A stretch of DNA of 64,000 nucleotides from Zhengitettix transpicula. Lineage: Eukaryota > Arthropoda > Insecta > Orthoptera > Tetrigidae. The DNA lies in assembly GCA_037074705.1 (NCBI GenBank), contig CM073590.1, positions 92,496,947-92,560,946 of the forward strand, written 5' to 3'. This document shows, piece after piece, positions 1-12,513 of the stretch. Position numbers and translations under genes: made by a program. The notes under the pieces were generated by a model. The model ran no database searches, had not been told where the DNA came from, and saw nothing but the letters and a program-made list of their open reading frames with translations. The first letter of the stretch is position 1. Every line of letters starts with the position of its first letter.

Positions 1-940
1 AAACTACATCCAAATTATTGTTGATAATAAAATATTCTAAGACGTAATTGACTTGTTTATGTATGCAGTTTGTTATATTCAAATTATTCTCCAATACAGG
101 ACAGTAATTCTTTCTTCCCATAAATACAGAAATAGAACTTGAACCCATAGTTTTACCGAAACTGGAATCAAACGGAATTATTTGAACAAGATATGAAACG
201 AAGACAGCCATTTCTGAAATTTATTTTCTGAAGTCAAAAAATTGAACTCTTTAATTGCCGCTCTCGGCAAATATAAAAATTTATTTAATTAATGGAACTG
301 TTGACTAGTTTATAATAATCTTACAAAATTTCGGAATCAAATGTATTATATTTAAAAAGTTTTAAAAACACTCGGGCAAGCAAACTTTATTGCCCTCATA
401 ATGTATCCTAAGTTGTAAAAAATTTGCAAAATTAACGAAAGTTTAGGTATTAGCATTCACATATACTTAAATGCACGACACAGTTAATTGAAACAGGGTT
501 GAGGTAAAAATAAAAACAAATTGTGTAGTTAAAAATAAAAATTTCCTCCTTTCCTGAATAGTTTTACGTCCTGCATTCGCTCCTTTTTTTACTAAAACCT
601 ATATACTTGAAAACATCTATACTATTATAATCTTATATAACTTTTAAATTGTCCATTACCGTCATCTTAGACACAAAGGCAACCAAAAATAAATAAACAT
701 ATATGGCTTACGAAATGATTTGAGAATGTTACTTTATGAATAGTATGGTAGTTTTTATTGAGATTAGATATATATTAAGTTTATGGAATTTATTGTGGTG
801 ATAGGTTTATGAAATGATGAAGTAAAGGGATATTATACAGAATTTAATAATCATTTAACTAAATATGAGAAAAATAAAATAAAATAAATACAAATTATGC
901 GTGTTCAGCTATCCGGGAAAAACAATCGAATCCCTTAATC
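1..940. other. AT-rich intergenic or intronic DNA
   Basis: No gene, RNA or recognisable repeat seen. Short A/T runs and frequent stops in all frames. Confidence 0.6.
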
Positions 941-1400
941 CCAAGTTAAACCATGGTTTACGGTAATTCCCCCAGGCGCGTCAAGGATTGAGACACTTGG
1001 CAGGTACCTCGCGTTGATCTCTGGCCGTGATCATGTGGCACCCTCGATCTCTCCGAGTCCTCTGGAAAACAAGTTTGGGGCTGAAGGTCCGTCCCTGGTG
1101 ACGGTTCGTCGAGGAGTCTTTCTACACTTTCTTTACAGCCCCTTTGCTGGATGTGAAATATCGATGTTATCGATAAATTTTCGATCGATCTTTCCTGAAC
1201 CAAGAAATGTGATTGGTTCAGGCAGTCTCGTGTTAATTCAATTTCTGGGATTTTTGGAGGGACGTTTTCCACGGTGCGAGGATGAACACTTCCGAGGGTG
1301 AACACTCAACGTACCTAAGTCCAGACCTTAGGGATTATCTATCCGCCACGGCGGCGCCTGGTCAAATTTCAACTTGCCAAGCTCTCAACCCGTGCTAATA
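941..1400. other. GC-richer island, unknown nature
   Basis: About 450 bp with base composition near 50% GC by eye, abruptly different from the AT-rich flanks. It starts near the palindrome AAACCATGGTTT (951-962) and contains a perfect hairpin at 1194-1222 next to clustered ATCGAT/GATCGATC sites. Frames of roughly 95 codons (+, 1014-1301) and 115 codons (-, 958-1305) are open on opposite strands, which is common in GC-richer DNA. I recognise neither product. It could be an inserted transposon piece, a decayed gene segment or a regulatory element. No second copy was seen in this window. Confidence 0.45.
1194..1222. repeat. Perfect 9-bp hairpin
   Basis: Arms CCTGAACCA (1194-1202) and TGGTTCAGG (1214-1222) are exact reverse complements around an 11-nt loop. 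It lies inside the 941-1400 island. Function unknown. Confidence 0.8.
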
Positions 1401-3480
1401 TCTAATTATATTAAAATGAAATATATATATATATCAATAATAAAACTATCGCGCTACATTATAATCGGATATTACCGAACACGCTGGTTAAATATCACAT
1501 AAATTTAATGTAATAATTGTACACAGACTTAATATTGAACATATCAAGGACAGAAGTTCGTTTATATAATTAATGAAGGTCATGAGGTGAAGAGTCGAGG
1601 TGAGCATCAAAAACGTCTGACGTCTAGCCACGGCTTGCAACAAGGTACAGCAGGCGGTTTTTCATAGTCAAACGTTTGTCCTGGATAGACATAAAAGACC
1701 ACGAGCATAGAAATAGACGTGGGAGTACAGGTTGTCGAAATTCATCTAAAGTGTTCAGAGTCAGAAACGAAACGGAAACACCAAAGTTGGAGTATCCCCA
1801 CATACCACTTTTTTTCATGAAAACGTCAGCTATCAGTCCAGTATCGGACTGAACGTTTATTCCAGCAATGGATCATCGAACGTTGTGTCGAGTTGTATTG
1901 TCTTCCATATTGCAAACATCAAGACGTCATGCGCGCGAAATTGTGTTGTAGATGCTTGCTCAACTGTGTGGCATCATAAGTGGGAAGAGTATTGCAACTT
2001 GTTATCGAATATGAGAATTTGCGTCACCTGCAACCAAGAATGATTAGAAATTAGAACTCATTAAAGGGATGAAGCAGGCTAGACAATGTTGATCGCGTGC
2101 TTCACCAGAATCTGGAAGCCACCTAGGTCGGTGTTTTAAAACATGACATCTTCAGAATATCAGCCGTATTTAATAAAATTTCTTAAGAGAGGCCAATATC
2201 AAGTGTGTGCTAACCTATTTTCTTTTTTATTGGCCGTGTCCAACTCGACGGTGCCGGCCCATGCTAGCTGGTCGGATAGTCATCGTATATTTAGAACTGC
2301 TTACGAATACTGTATAATTCAAGTAAAAATACCATTTAAATACTTTCAATAATTGTATGACGACACGGACTAAGTGTATATGTTGATCACGCGAGCAGGT
2401 GGCACACGTCCACCAATCCCAGACCAATGAGTTATGGTCGTTTTGTTGGTATTAACTAAAAAATCACCCAACACTTAATAATACGATCGTCCTTGCATGA
2501 AAGATGAAAAGTGATCCAAGGCATTAACAAATTAATTCAACGAATGAATAAAGTCTTCTCGGGCTTCTAACCAAGTAAACAATTGTATTCGCGACTTTTC
2601 GATGAAGTTCACTGCCATCGTCTTCTGGCAATCGATGTATAAAAGTAAACCGACCGCAGTAGGGTCAAGAATCGTAGTAAATGAAAATTCGCAATTAAAA
2701 ATACGCAATAATAAAATTGAATCATTAAAAGCTAACCTAATTTAATAAGAATCTTAACAAAGCTGTTGCAGATATTTCAGCAGTCTATTACAAAAGTTAA
2801 TAATAAAAATAGATCGCATCCTCTATAATATTACAGAAAGAAGTCGAAGAAAGCTATTGCAGATATTTTATCATACTATTAGAAAAGCCAATAAGAAAAA
2901 ATCAAATTCACTAAAAACATAAGGAAAAATGTCGAACGACATTAACCACCTGACTCAAAGCGCTTAAAGTTGCAGATATTCATAAAAAAATTGTGGCTGT
3001 GTGTTAAAATTGTAATTCCTGTCACCTCATAAATTTCACTGCGTTTAATCTTTCAGACCATTTCATACAGTTCATGATATCGACCATCTTGAAAGGTCAT
3101 ACTGGCGTTTTAACATTTCTTAACTTTCTACAACAAAACTGAAAGAGACTATGAATTTTTATAAACGCCAAATTAGTTTTATATGTATTTTAAGTTAAGA
3201 AATATAGACTTTACACACCTCTAATAAACAATCCATTCTACAACCGGATTAGAAAATCTAAATAGGCGTTTATTAAAGAAACCATCGTGCACAATGTCCC
3301 TGCAACTTTGAAAAAAAAATTCACTTTTCCCTGATTTAATTGAAGATTTAGTTAGGGCTTTTGATCCAACTAAATGATTAGTGTTAATTATATGAGATCC
3401 TAATCAACAATGATGATCTTAAAGTTTTATTATGTTAGTTTTAAACACTCTATATGACTGATATTTATCGCAAGACTATA
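1401..3480. other. AT-rich DNA without recognised genes
   Basis: Slightly GC-richer patches near 1.6-2.1 kb and 2.22-2.42 kb carry short open frames on both strands (e.g. 2143-2352 +, 2227-2427 -), none resembling a known protein. A short (TA)n run sits at about 1421-1434. Nothing else supported. Confidence 0.55.
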
Positions 3481-3960
3481 ACTTGACATGGTAAATTGTC
3501 GTACCTGTGGTCTGCGAAATCGCACCCTGTCTGGGGCACCATTTCAGTCGTGGACGAAAGGTCCCAGTGCGCGCACAGATGGCGCCCCCATGAATAATGT
3601 AGTAGCGGCCTACAACGCTAATTTGCCCAATTAAAGGGCACGATTTCCATACGGAGCCGATAAGGTTCTCCTCGGTAACGTGATCTTTCGGACAAGTTAC
3701 TGTTATACATGGCGAGCGGGTGGGGAAATTTATAGAACACGGCGTTCAATGTAACTAATTCCTCCTTCTTAATTACAGTGATTTGATTCAATGCAAAGCC
3801 ATAATTCCACCGGGCTAAAAAGGGACCGCACCCTGGCCACATTTCTACAGCACATTTCTTCCAGCCACGAGCTTAAACCCTCCCAGACAGGAAACAGAGC
3901 GAGGTAAATCAGCATGATTTGTGAATTCGCATATTTGCAAAAGTTTATCAAACAGTTGTA
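3481..3960. other. GC-richer non-coding island (candidate conserved element)
   Basis: A block near 50% GC by eye between AT-rich flanks, with no simple repeat and no second copy in the window. Motifs include a CAGATGGCGCCCCC stretch near 3580. Short frames exist on the minus strand but have no recognisable domain. Island-like, single-copy, non-coding DNA of this sort is often an enhancer or another constrained element, but that is inference. Confidence 0.4.
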
Positions 3961-6090
3961 AATCTACGATGTGGCACATATAATGTCCAATATGTACATA
4001 ATTTTATAATACATCAGTTAAAATAATATCAACTGTATAAAATAATTATGCAAAAAATATGACTACAGCCACCTCATATATTTAATAAAAAATTATTATT
4101 TTGCAGTCAGAAGATTATTTTTTTTAGAAAGGCATGGGACACTGCACGTATCTAACTGTAATAACATTTACTGGATATCTTTCAACGAATAACGGTACTT
4201 TTCTTCTTGCTGTCATTCAAAGCTGTTTTACTGAAAATCTCGATACACAATGCATGACGAAGTTTTATATTCTAGCATAGACAATGACGATTTCATCCTA
4301 CTTATAACTTTGTCAACTAAATATACTGTTCCATCCCATTTCAATGTAATACATAATCCAGCATTTAAATTACGATTCGAAACAGTGATAATCACTATAG
4401 AAATAGTTTACTTTCTATTTTCAATACACTGATGAAGAGTGATGAAAATAAATTAAAACGTGAACTTAGGTAAATTTTGTTATTCTGCGCCACACAAGCA
4501 CTATGAATAATTATCTGTAATTGACCATGCAGTGTTCATTAATTTAGATTACACATAGAAGCACATGAGCAGCAGCGGAATCCTGCTTCCTCACGCAATA
4601 TGTCGTGTTTTAATTGTGAGAACTCTACGAACTGAAAGCTTGTTAACCGTTGAGTAAATGTAAAACAGAATTGACTTATTTGTAATTATGTGACCCTGCT
4701 TTGATTTTAACAATTAAAAGTTCACTAAAAGCCGCATCCGGAAAACTATTCAATTTATTGTGCTAGTTTAAAGCTATCACGAGGACAGGAGGAAGTTCAG
4801 CGTGCTACAATTGTAATTAAAAAATAGAAATAAAATTATTACGAATAATACGTTGATTAAAAACATAACATTTTCAATCTTAACTAACGTATCATCAGCA
4901 AAAATATGTTCATGGGTAAAAAACTTTAACACGCAATTATATAATGTGTCAGAAGCTAAGGCAGGAGGCGCAGATTGAGGGAGGGGAGGCAGCGCGTAAT
5001 AAACATAGAAATGACTATCTAACGCGGTCAACCTCTAGAGACTCACTGTAGCTGCGCCCAGGACACTTAACTGAGACGCCAAAAATATTCCGCGCAATAT
5101 AGTTTTTTATATACTGTAAAACATGTTATTGGTTAATGGCTTATAAATGTCATCACTAGTAAATAGTTGGAAATACTTTAAATCCAAAAAAAAATACCAA
5201 TTGTAATCAGGCATACTTTTAAATGATTGTTATTAAAAAACATTGCGTTGTACGAATTATATTAATTTCAAGAAGTAATAAACAAATTCCGTTCCCATGT
5301 ACAATATGTAAAATGTGTATTGGACTCTAGGGCAACCATTCTTTATTATGATTTATAGCAGTTCAGACAGTATATTCGCAGCCATCAATAATTGCAAGTT
5401 TTTATCGAAGAAATAAGACATTTATGAGGATGCGATCGATTAGAGTTTAAATTAAAACTAAAAAAATTCGTAGGAAACAGTAGTGCCTGTCTACCACCGC
5501 AGTTTCAGATAAGAGCTTTGTACAAAAATTGGAATATATTAACATATTAATTTAAAAATATACAATTATCTACACACGAAATAACACTAATAAAATATAC
5601 CCTACTATAAAATATAATATTTCGCTATAAAATTTAAGTCAAAATTAATCAAATAACGGAATTATTTAAATCTCACAATATAACATATACCCTGACAGTA
5701 AACATCAAACCCAAAATTTTTCAGTAAAAGTCTGATAACATGTAACCGAAAAAAATTAGAAACTTGTAGTGTATAAATTATAAGTGTATAATTGTAAATC
5801 TTGTAATTCATAAAATTTTATGCTAAAACAAGCGAATTGTTGTAAATTTTCCTACATAATAATCATTCAGTTGAAGTCATACTGTTTCTTTTATTACGAT
5901 TGATATATTCCATAATCTCAAATTTCTCTTCTCGCTCATATTCCAATTATCAAATTTGAAAACATTATTTTATGTAGTGCTACTTCTACTTTTTGGTGAA
6001 AATTATTTACGTTTAATGAAAACGCAGGAAAATCTTTTTTTAACTTCTTTCCCTCCAATTAATGAAAAGGCGTATTACGTTTATATTTTC
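3961..6090. other. AT-rich DNA without recognised genes
   Basis: Mostly A/T-rich and stop-rich. A minus-strand frame at 4777-5031 contains a FADDTLV string reminiscent of a reverse-transcriptase core, but no flanking RT blocks support it. Confidence 0.55.
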
Positions 6091-6450
6091 CCTTTAAGTT
6101 GAATAACGACCTCCGAGGCGCATGAAGTGCACACTTGAGGGATCTTGCATTGCAATATGCGAGGGAGAAATGTTTAATTACAAGCAGATAACGAGCCCGC
6201 CTCACCAGTTTATTATTTCCTGGAAGAAAGCTAGATAAAGTTGGCTACCAAGCGGAAGGTACAGATCCTTTGAGCGTCTGCTTAAAAATTATGTAGGCGG
6301 TGACAACACTCACAATGAAGTTAAATACGTTTTGTGGTTCATCTGCGTTAAAAGTTGGCAGCGGTAGTGACGAGTTTGATAGCGTATGCTCAAATTTGTT
6401 CAATAACAATACTAGTAATTTGAAACTAATGATATGTGACAAGCTTTATG
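6091..6450. other. Weak GC-richer island
   Basis: GC-richer than its surroundings, with mixed-sequence DNA and no repeat. A short minus-strand open frame (6245-6442) has no recognisable domain. Confidence 0.3.
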
Positions 6451-7893
6451 CTGAACAGTAAAAAAACACAATATGTCCCTAATTAGAATATTTTTATCAG
6501 AGGCACAATAGTGCTTGGAATAAGTCGAAATATAGACACAAAATTTCTATTACGGATTATTGCTGATATAAGAATAAATTATCTCTTAGTTTTTTCCAGA
6601 TTATTAACAATATGAATAATTTTTATTACAGTAATTGTTAATATTTCAGTACAGTTGCGAAACATTTAACGTGAATAGCTCATTCTCTGCTGTATCACTA
6701 TACTTCATAACAGCTGTAAAATGCGCCGTAAAAAACAATAGTTGTGATAAGCGTCCCTTATAGGAAATACTTGATACTTTTTAAAAAAAATTATTGGCTG
6801 TCTTTTCTTCGGACACATGTATTAAATTAATTTAATTTAGTGAAACAAGACCGGTTATTAATTAAATAATTATAAAAGAAGCGTAAATAACTTGAGTGTA
6901 CAGCACACTAAAAAATTACGTTTATGTAGTGTATCAGAAATATTTAAATTACTAGAAAATAGCATCAGACAGAATATTTATTTAGGCTCATTATAAGTTA
7001 CATATATTACCTAATTTAAAAAACAACGTAACGTTTCTTCCATTTGTTTAGTGAGCTAAACTGATTTTATATTATTGAATATACAATTTAAGTATCTTTA
7101 CCATATTTAAATTTTAATAAAAAGTTTAGAAGTCTTCAATCAACTTCAATAGCCAAAAATATATTCTTCTAATAAATGCATTCAACATATTGGAAAAGAA
7201 AGCATTTTCTGTTTTATATATGCATACATTGGAGTGTTATTATAATTGTTAAAGAGAAATAACAGAAATGAAATAAGAAAAAATATGAAAAATTGTGTGT
7301 ATAGTTCTTATTATCGATCCCTGCGTAAATGGAATGAAGCGCAGTTTAAAACAGTCCACCCTCGTCCCAATGTTCACTGTATTGTTTAATACGTTCGTGG
7401 ATAAATTATTTTACGATTTCGGTTTGTCTAGAGTATCTTGCTGATATCGATACAACTCACGGAGGCGCGTAAGAGTTGCAAAACCATGCCCGAGAAATTA
7501 TTCTTGAAATTTATGAATGCTTTCAGAAAGGAAACCAGCACATAAAGCTTGAAACTCGAGATGCAAAGTTACCAGATTCGAATAAAGCACAACTTCGGAG
7601 TGTGGTTGAAAAGTAAACAAAGTACAGAGAATTATACGCAAAATATTTTAATATTAATAAATATAGGAGCCATAAATCGGAAAAAATATAATATAGTATA
7701 TGACAAAGGTACAGTGGCTTTCTAATTATTTCTCGATCGTGGGCGATTTATTTATAATTATGATTATCAAAATCTTCTGATAAATAAAATAGACTGTTTG
7801 TGTGTGTGTTCCGCATACAAATCTACACCAGTCGAGTAAAAACACCAAATTGTGTACAAACAAACACTGTAGGGGTAAGACGTCTATCACCCC
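6451..7893. other. AT-rich DNA without recognised genes
   Basis: Nothing supported except a short (GT)n run at about 7799-7810. Confidence 0.55.
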
Positions 7894-8425
7894 GAGGGGC
7901 GGGGATGGAAAATTTTCAAACAGGCTAAAACGACCTATATTTCCGTCGAATAAATGTTTTACGGGGCCAATGAGATTAATGCTGTTTTCCCGATGTTGTT
8001 TGTGTATAAATTCTTCCCCTTTCTGTATTGGAGTGTAGCATCTTTAGGGGTGGGGCGGAGCGGAGTTACACAAAAATAACGCAAAAACCATCTAGGTTGG
8101 AGTGAAATCCAGTGTTATGAATGACGCTGAGTTTAATTATGTCATTCAAGTTGCCGTTTGACTCGAAGGGGTGGAAGTTGAAAATTACAAACTTGTTAAA
8201 CGGGCCGATATATTCGCCAAAAGAAAATTTTCTGGGGTAAATGAGATAGATAGCTTTTTCCAGCCATTGCTGTGCATAATTTCAACCTCTTTCAGCACGT
8301 TTAGGGAAGAACTTTTATGGATATGAGTGTAGAGGAGTTACATAAATATAACGCAAAAAATCCAAGATTAAAGTCAAATCCGTGGTTATGGATGTCGCTG
8401 CGTTTAATTATGACACCCATTACAA
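7894..8425. repeat. Old tandem duplication, two units of ~271 bp
   Basis: Unit 1 (7894-8164) and unit 2 (8165 to about 8425) align throughout. Both start GA(A/G)GGG.GG.., share an AAATGTTTTACGGGG / AAATTTTCTGGGG block followed by an AATGAGAT block, a GAGTTACA(C)A(A)AA(T)ATAACGCAAAAA block, and end in a GC(T/G)GAGTTTAATTATG-like block. By eye roughly two thirds of positions match, so the duplication is old. Similar dispersed tandem units with ATAACGCAAAAA cores are common in insect genomes. No protein-coding interpretation. Confidence 0.8.
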
Positions 8426-8919
8426 CGCCGAGCACGCAGATAGCCATTTTAATATATTCCGACAACTAATTTCTCAGTTTTCCCTAAAGACGGTAGGTGA
8501 GTCTTTTGGTGCAGCGTTCTAAAAGACTGTGGGAATAGAAATATTGAGCGTAAGGTGTAAGGGTATCAGATGCAAAGGAGGATAGAAATTAAAAGGACGG
8601 AAAGAGACATATCAAATATATATATATTGAAGAATAGTTAATATGAACGCGTTGGATAATGATACTGAAAATCATTTTCATAATAGTCCAATATCAAACA
8701 AAGAGAAAATGTGGAATGTAATATCCATAATATGGAAAAGAATTTGATAAGAAACGTATGTGTCTACTTGATTATGCGTTAAGCAGTTTTATTATTTAAT
8801 ATACTAATAGTTAAGAAAATACGTGTTTTATAATAATTTAGTAATTAATGCGCTTATTTATTGAAATTTCATGTTGTACTCTGCAAAACAGGTTGGCTAT
8901 AATCAAAATTTTTCCTGTC
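8426..8919. other. AT-rich DNA
   Basis: Nothing recognised apart from a short (TA)n tract at 8617-8629. Confidence 0.55.
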
Positions 8920-9430
8920 CTTACCCTAGGCAAGACGAGCCCCCATGGTTAAAATCGTCGCAGAGATGGAGAGGGAACTGTCAGTAGCGTTATCTTATCG
9001 GCACGATGTTCATCTCCGGGTTCCCGCAGGGCTTGTCCACCACAGACTGCTTCGCTATTCCTCTGAGAATACTAGTAAACCCAAGTAACCTCTTCCAGCG
9101 CTTAACACCGTACTGCACGAACGACAGACGGATAAGTTTCGTTTCCTTATTTTCCTTGACCTGATGGTTTCAATCATCTGAGCTACACGACTGCTGTTTA
9201 CAGCTGCAGCGGAACTCCTCCATTCCCATAATTAACACCTAATGGCTAGCAGAAACACGCGGGCTATTAAAAGCGAAATGAATCAATTATTTATTTGATT
9301 CTGGGTCAGATATAAACAATGAAACATGTTGAGATTGCTGATGTGACTCACGAAACAATTTGTTTCGGTCATGTTTGAGTTTAGCTGCGTTACGTGCTCT
9401 ACGACGCCCATAAAACATACAAAATTTAAT
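8920..9430. other. GC-richer non-coding island
   Basis: Single-copy, mixed-sequence DNA with no long frame. The block resembles the other islands of this window in composition and isolation. A regulatory role is possible but unproven. Confidence 0.35.
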
Positions 9431-11487
9431 TATTACTTCGTGGGCCTGGGCTCCCTTTTATCAAATGGCAGAAATCTAGAGTTTAAATCGAAATAATTAA
9501 TTCCCTTGAAGCGAGTTTACACACACTTAAACGGTTTCCTTTTAAAATAGCTCCCAAGTAATCAGTTGTTGGCGAGGTTGCTTCGACTCTACTGTGGCGG
9601 ATTTTGAGTTTTGAATTTTTTTTTACCTTACCCAGTTGGAGTTGTCCTTTTTGTATCTTGGTTCTAATATTACCGTCACTTCGTTCCAGTGAAAAATTAT
9701 GTTTGTTGCTCACTTACTTATTAGAATTAAAATGTTAAAGAATCTGAAACTGTGGATCGCAAAATTATTTTATTACTACTTTCAAGCTAAAAAAATAAGC
9801 CACTCCCTCTTTCAAAGTTCCTCCACTGTCTTATAATCTCATAAAAAAATTATATTAACCATATGTGAAAATTACGTTCCAATACTAAAACCGTGTAAAT
9901 ATGTTCGCGAATCATTACTGTGTGACCCGTTATTATTGAAACGCGATCAGTAAAGAACCAGAAAGATACTTCTGATGGCTTCAGTTAGAATGGAGACAGA
10001 CGACTGCTTTGATAATATAAACACTTTTAGAGGAAAAATCCTATTCTTTACCTCGACTAATCTTATTAAAAAAAGATAAGCACGAATCTACAGTATTAAG
10101 TGTATTTTCGAGTATTAACATAATATTTTCTGATGAGCTAAACGTCTTCTGCTCTGCGTAATATAAGTGCTTTGTTTTTACACCAACGATCCGTTTATAC
10201 TCCTCTTTATCTCTTTGTCCTTCCACGATTCCGTTGTTTGCTCAACTAAGAGAACGAACTAACCGAAAATCGTTAACGTGCCTGCAAACAAAATGTCTGA
10301 GCATTTTACCTCTTGCCTCCCCACCGCTCTCCGCATCCTTATGGCCCTGTGCCAGATAAGGTGATATTAAAAGGTTTTTTGCACTTTTCTGGACGCAGTG
10401 TACACAGTTTATAAATGCGAACGGCGAAGACACGTGACAACATTGCTTAATGGATTATGTCACAAGCGAAGCGAGGGAATAGGTCGAGGTGGCGTTGGAA
10501 TGGGGAGGTTCATCAAGATAGCATCAGTCGCATGTTCATAGTGACTCTACTTGGATAAAACGAATTTGACAAGTGATAGTAATCTCGAATTACTGTATAT
10601 GTGAAATAGGATGAATGGATGTTCATATTAGACATGTAATGAAGATAAAAGTTTTCATTAGTGTGACACAAACTGGCACAGCTTAATTACGAATTAGTTT
10701 ACGAGTACTTACTTTGTATCAGATGATTGAATATAAGATCATGTGCTCAAAGTCGGTAATTTCGGAATCTTAATTTAAAGGAAATAATTAATTATTCAGT
10801 AATTGTCGATAAATAAATTAGTTAGTGCTATCTTATCAGGATTTTTAGAAGAATTGTCAGAGATTCCTGTAAACATGTGTAGCATAAGTTGCATCTCAAG
10901 GATAAACATAATTTCTCTGTCCCTCCCTGTTAACGATTTGTAGATGGATTCGAAAGGCGGTTCTCATGATTACAACAACATTTCAAATATAAACATCGTC
11001 AGACGGTCGTTAGTGTAATTACGGGATTAATAATGCATTAATCCCTAAAATCAAATAATGCTATCACGCAATCAACGTTCGACTCTTTTGTGGTTGCTTT
11101 CCTACGGGCTAAACAGCCTAAAATTTCTCCTCACGGATCACGGTTGCAAATCCCCTGTGGATGTTCTCAAATTTCATGAGTGAATCTAGCATGTATCCTT
11201 TTCTCCTCCAACCATCCGCTTGCATCACAATTTCGGATCACGCGGCGAAAAGCCTCTGTTGGCTTGGAAATAAGGTCTTAAAAGTCAATAGCCTCACCTC
11301 CTTCTTTTGTAGCATCCCATCACCATTGACCTTCCAAACACGGGTAACCGTTTACCATGAGCGACACACTTACAAGACTTAAACCATACGGTAAAAAATT
11401 TTAGTTTCATATGAACGAACCGAATCCCATTTCGCTCATAAATGAATCGACGCTTACAATGCTGTGGCAGTTAAGTTTGTCATTTAC
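9431..11487. other. AT-rich DNA without recognised genes
   Basis: Short frames on both strands (e.g. 10242-10433 -, 11161-11382 +) show no known domain. Contains the GGATTA/TAATCC palindrome at 11023-11045. Confidence 0.5.
11023..11045. promoter_or_regulatory. Palindromic pair of K50 homeodomain-type sites
   Basis: GGGATTAAT (11023-11031) and ATTAATCCC (11037-11045) form an exact inverted repeat with a 5-nt loop. Each arm holds GGATTA/TAATCC, the established core site of Bicoid/Otd/Gsc/Ptx-type homeodomains with lysine at position 50. Whether it is bound or simply a chance palindrome cannot be told here. Confidence 0.35.
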
Positions 11488-11530
11488 CACACACACACAC
11501 ACACACACAGATAAATATATATATATATAT
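11488..11530. repeat. (CA)n-(TA)n microsatellite
   Basis: Alternating CA run followed by a short TA run ending exactly at the TG start of the next element. The same CA-then-TA arrangement precedes the related element at 24373. Confidence 0.95.
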
Positions 11531-12507
11531 TGTAGTAATTAAAAGGGCAATTAATAATAAATAATTAAGAGAACTGTTGAACTCGAATTGTTATCGGCGA
11601 AAACACAGAAAAAACACAAGAATGGTCAATAATCGAGGCCTAAGATATTGTAAACATGGCGCGCTGAGACAGAGGTACAACTTGGAAATCAGTCTAGGAC
11701 GGAACAAAAGTTAAAACCTCGAGCAGAGACTATACTCTGTTAATGCATTATTAATAGTATTCGACAACATAGAACAGCGGTAAAGTAAAATATTAATGAA
11801 ATATTTGCATAATTAAATATTGCAAAGCAATACCCGTTTTCCTCCGGATCCAACTTTACCAAAATCAGCGTGGAAAAGTTGTACCGTGATCGCATTGACG
11901 AAATTGTTGCGGAGCAGAGCAGCGTTCGAGTTACAGCTAATTTGCCAAATTTTCAAGTGAAGTGTTAGATTCTGTTAAAAATATGGCGTGTTGTAAAAAT
12001 TAAAATGTGTGTGAAAGTGTTCCGGACCCAGGTATAAATTTATTGCCCGGGTACCAACAAAACAGTAAGTTTAATTGAAAGTTCATTAATTGTAAACGTT
12101 AACGTAAAGATAGTTGTCAGATGTAGGATTTTTTTTTACTATTGAAAATATTGTTTTGTAATAAATTCACAAGTGCGCATTGGCACAGAAATTGGATTGT
12201 TTTAAAAACTAGTTATAATATTCTTTATTTAAAAGGCCCAGATCAAGACCCTGAGTTTAAGAGTAAAAAGTTGTTTGTACTTAATGATTGTCGTAAAGGG
12301 GCATTGAATAAATTACTTGTTTGGTCAGTTTAAATAAATTTTCTTATTTATGCTTCTACATTTAAAAATTTCCATTATATAAATAGATTCATTAACATGG
12401 GAATTATTAAATCATATTAATTGTTTAATAACAGTTGATCATTACATTTTGGCTTCTCCAACGTGTGGCTAACTGTTATATAAATTGTTTCATCATTAAT
12501 TATTACA
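11531..12507 (+). mobile_element. LTR-like element, family T copy 1
   Basis: About 977 bp starting TGTAGTAATTAAAAGGGC and ending TAATTATTACA, so the ends form TGT...ACA with an imperfect inverted repeat, as in LTRs. It lies between a (TA)n tract and ATATAT. It aligns with the elements at 24373 and 53102 in the first 100 bp (AATTGTTATCGGC block), in a TTAAAGGCCCAGA..GA(C)CCTGAG block near 12230, and in a 3' motif TTTTGGCTTCTCCAACGTG at about 12448. That motif resembles the tRNA-Lys primer-binding site of some retroelements (TGGCGCCCAACGTGGGG). A CCCGGGTACC and an AACAGTAAGT donor-like site sit mid-element. Most likely a solo LTR; a TIR element inserting at TA is the alternative. No protein is encoded. 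Confidence 0.65.
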
Positions 12508-12513
12508 ATATAT

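Noticed and set aside
4428..4460. CTGATGA followed by GAAAA near 4430
   Set aside because: The intervening bases cannot form stem II.
4777..5031. Minus-strand frame containing FADDTLV, reminiscent of the reverse-transcriptase catalytic box
   Set aside because: No other RT blocks upstream or downstream in any frame; the surrounding residues do not fit a LINE or retroviral RT. Judged coincidental.
9336..9362. GCTGATGTGACTCACGAAAC as a hammerhead core
   Set aside because: The conserved GA after CUGAN is overlapped by the stem and the loop is only 3 nt; no stems I or III.
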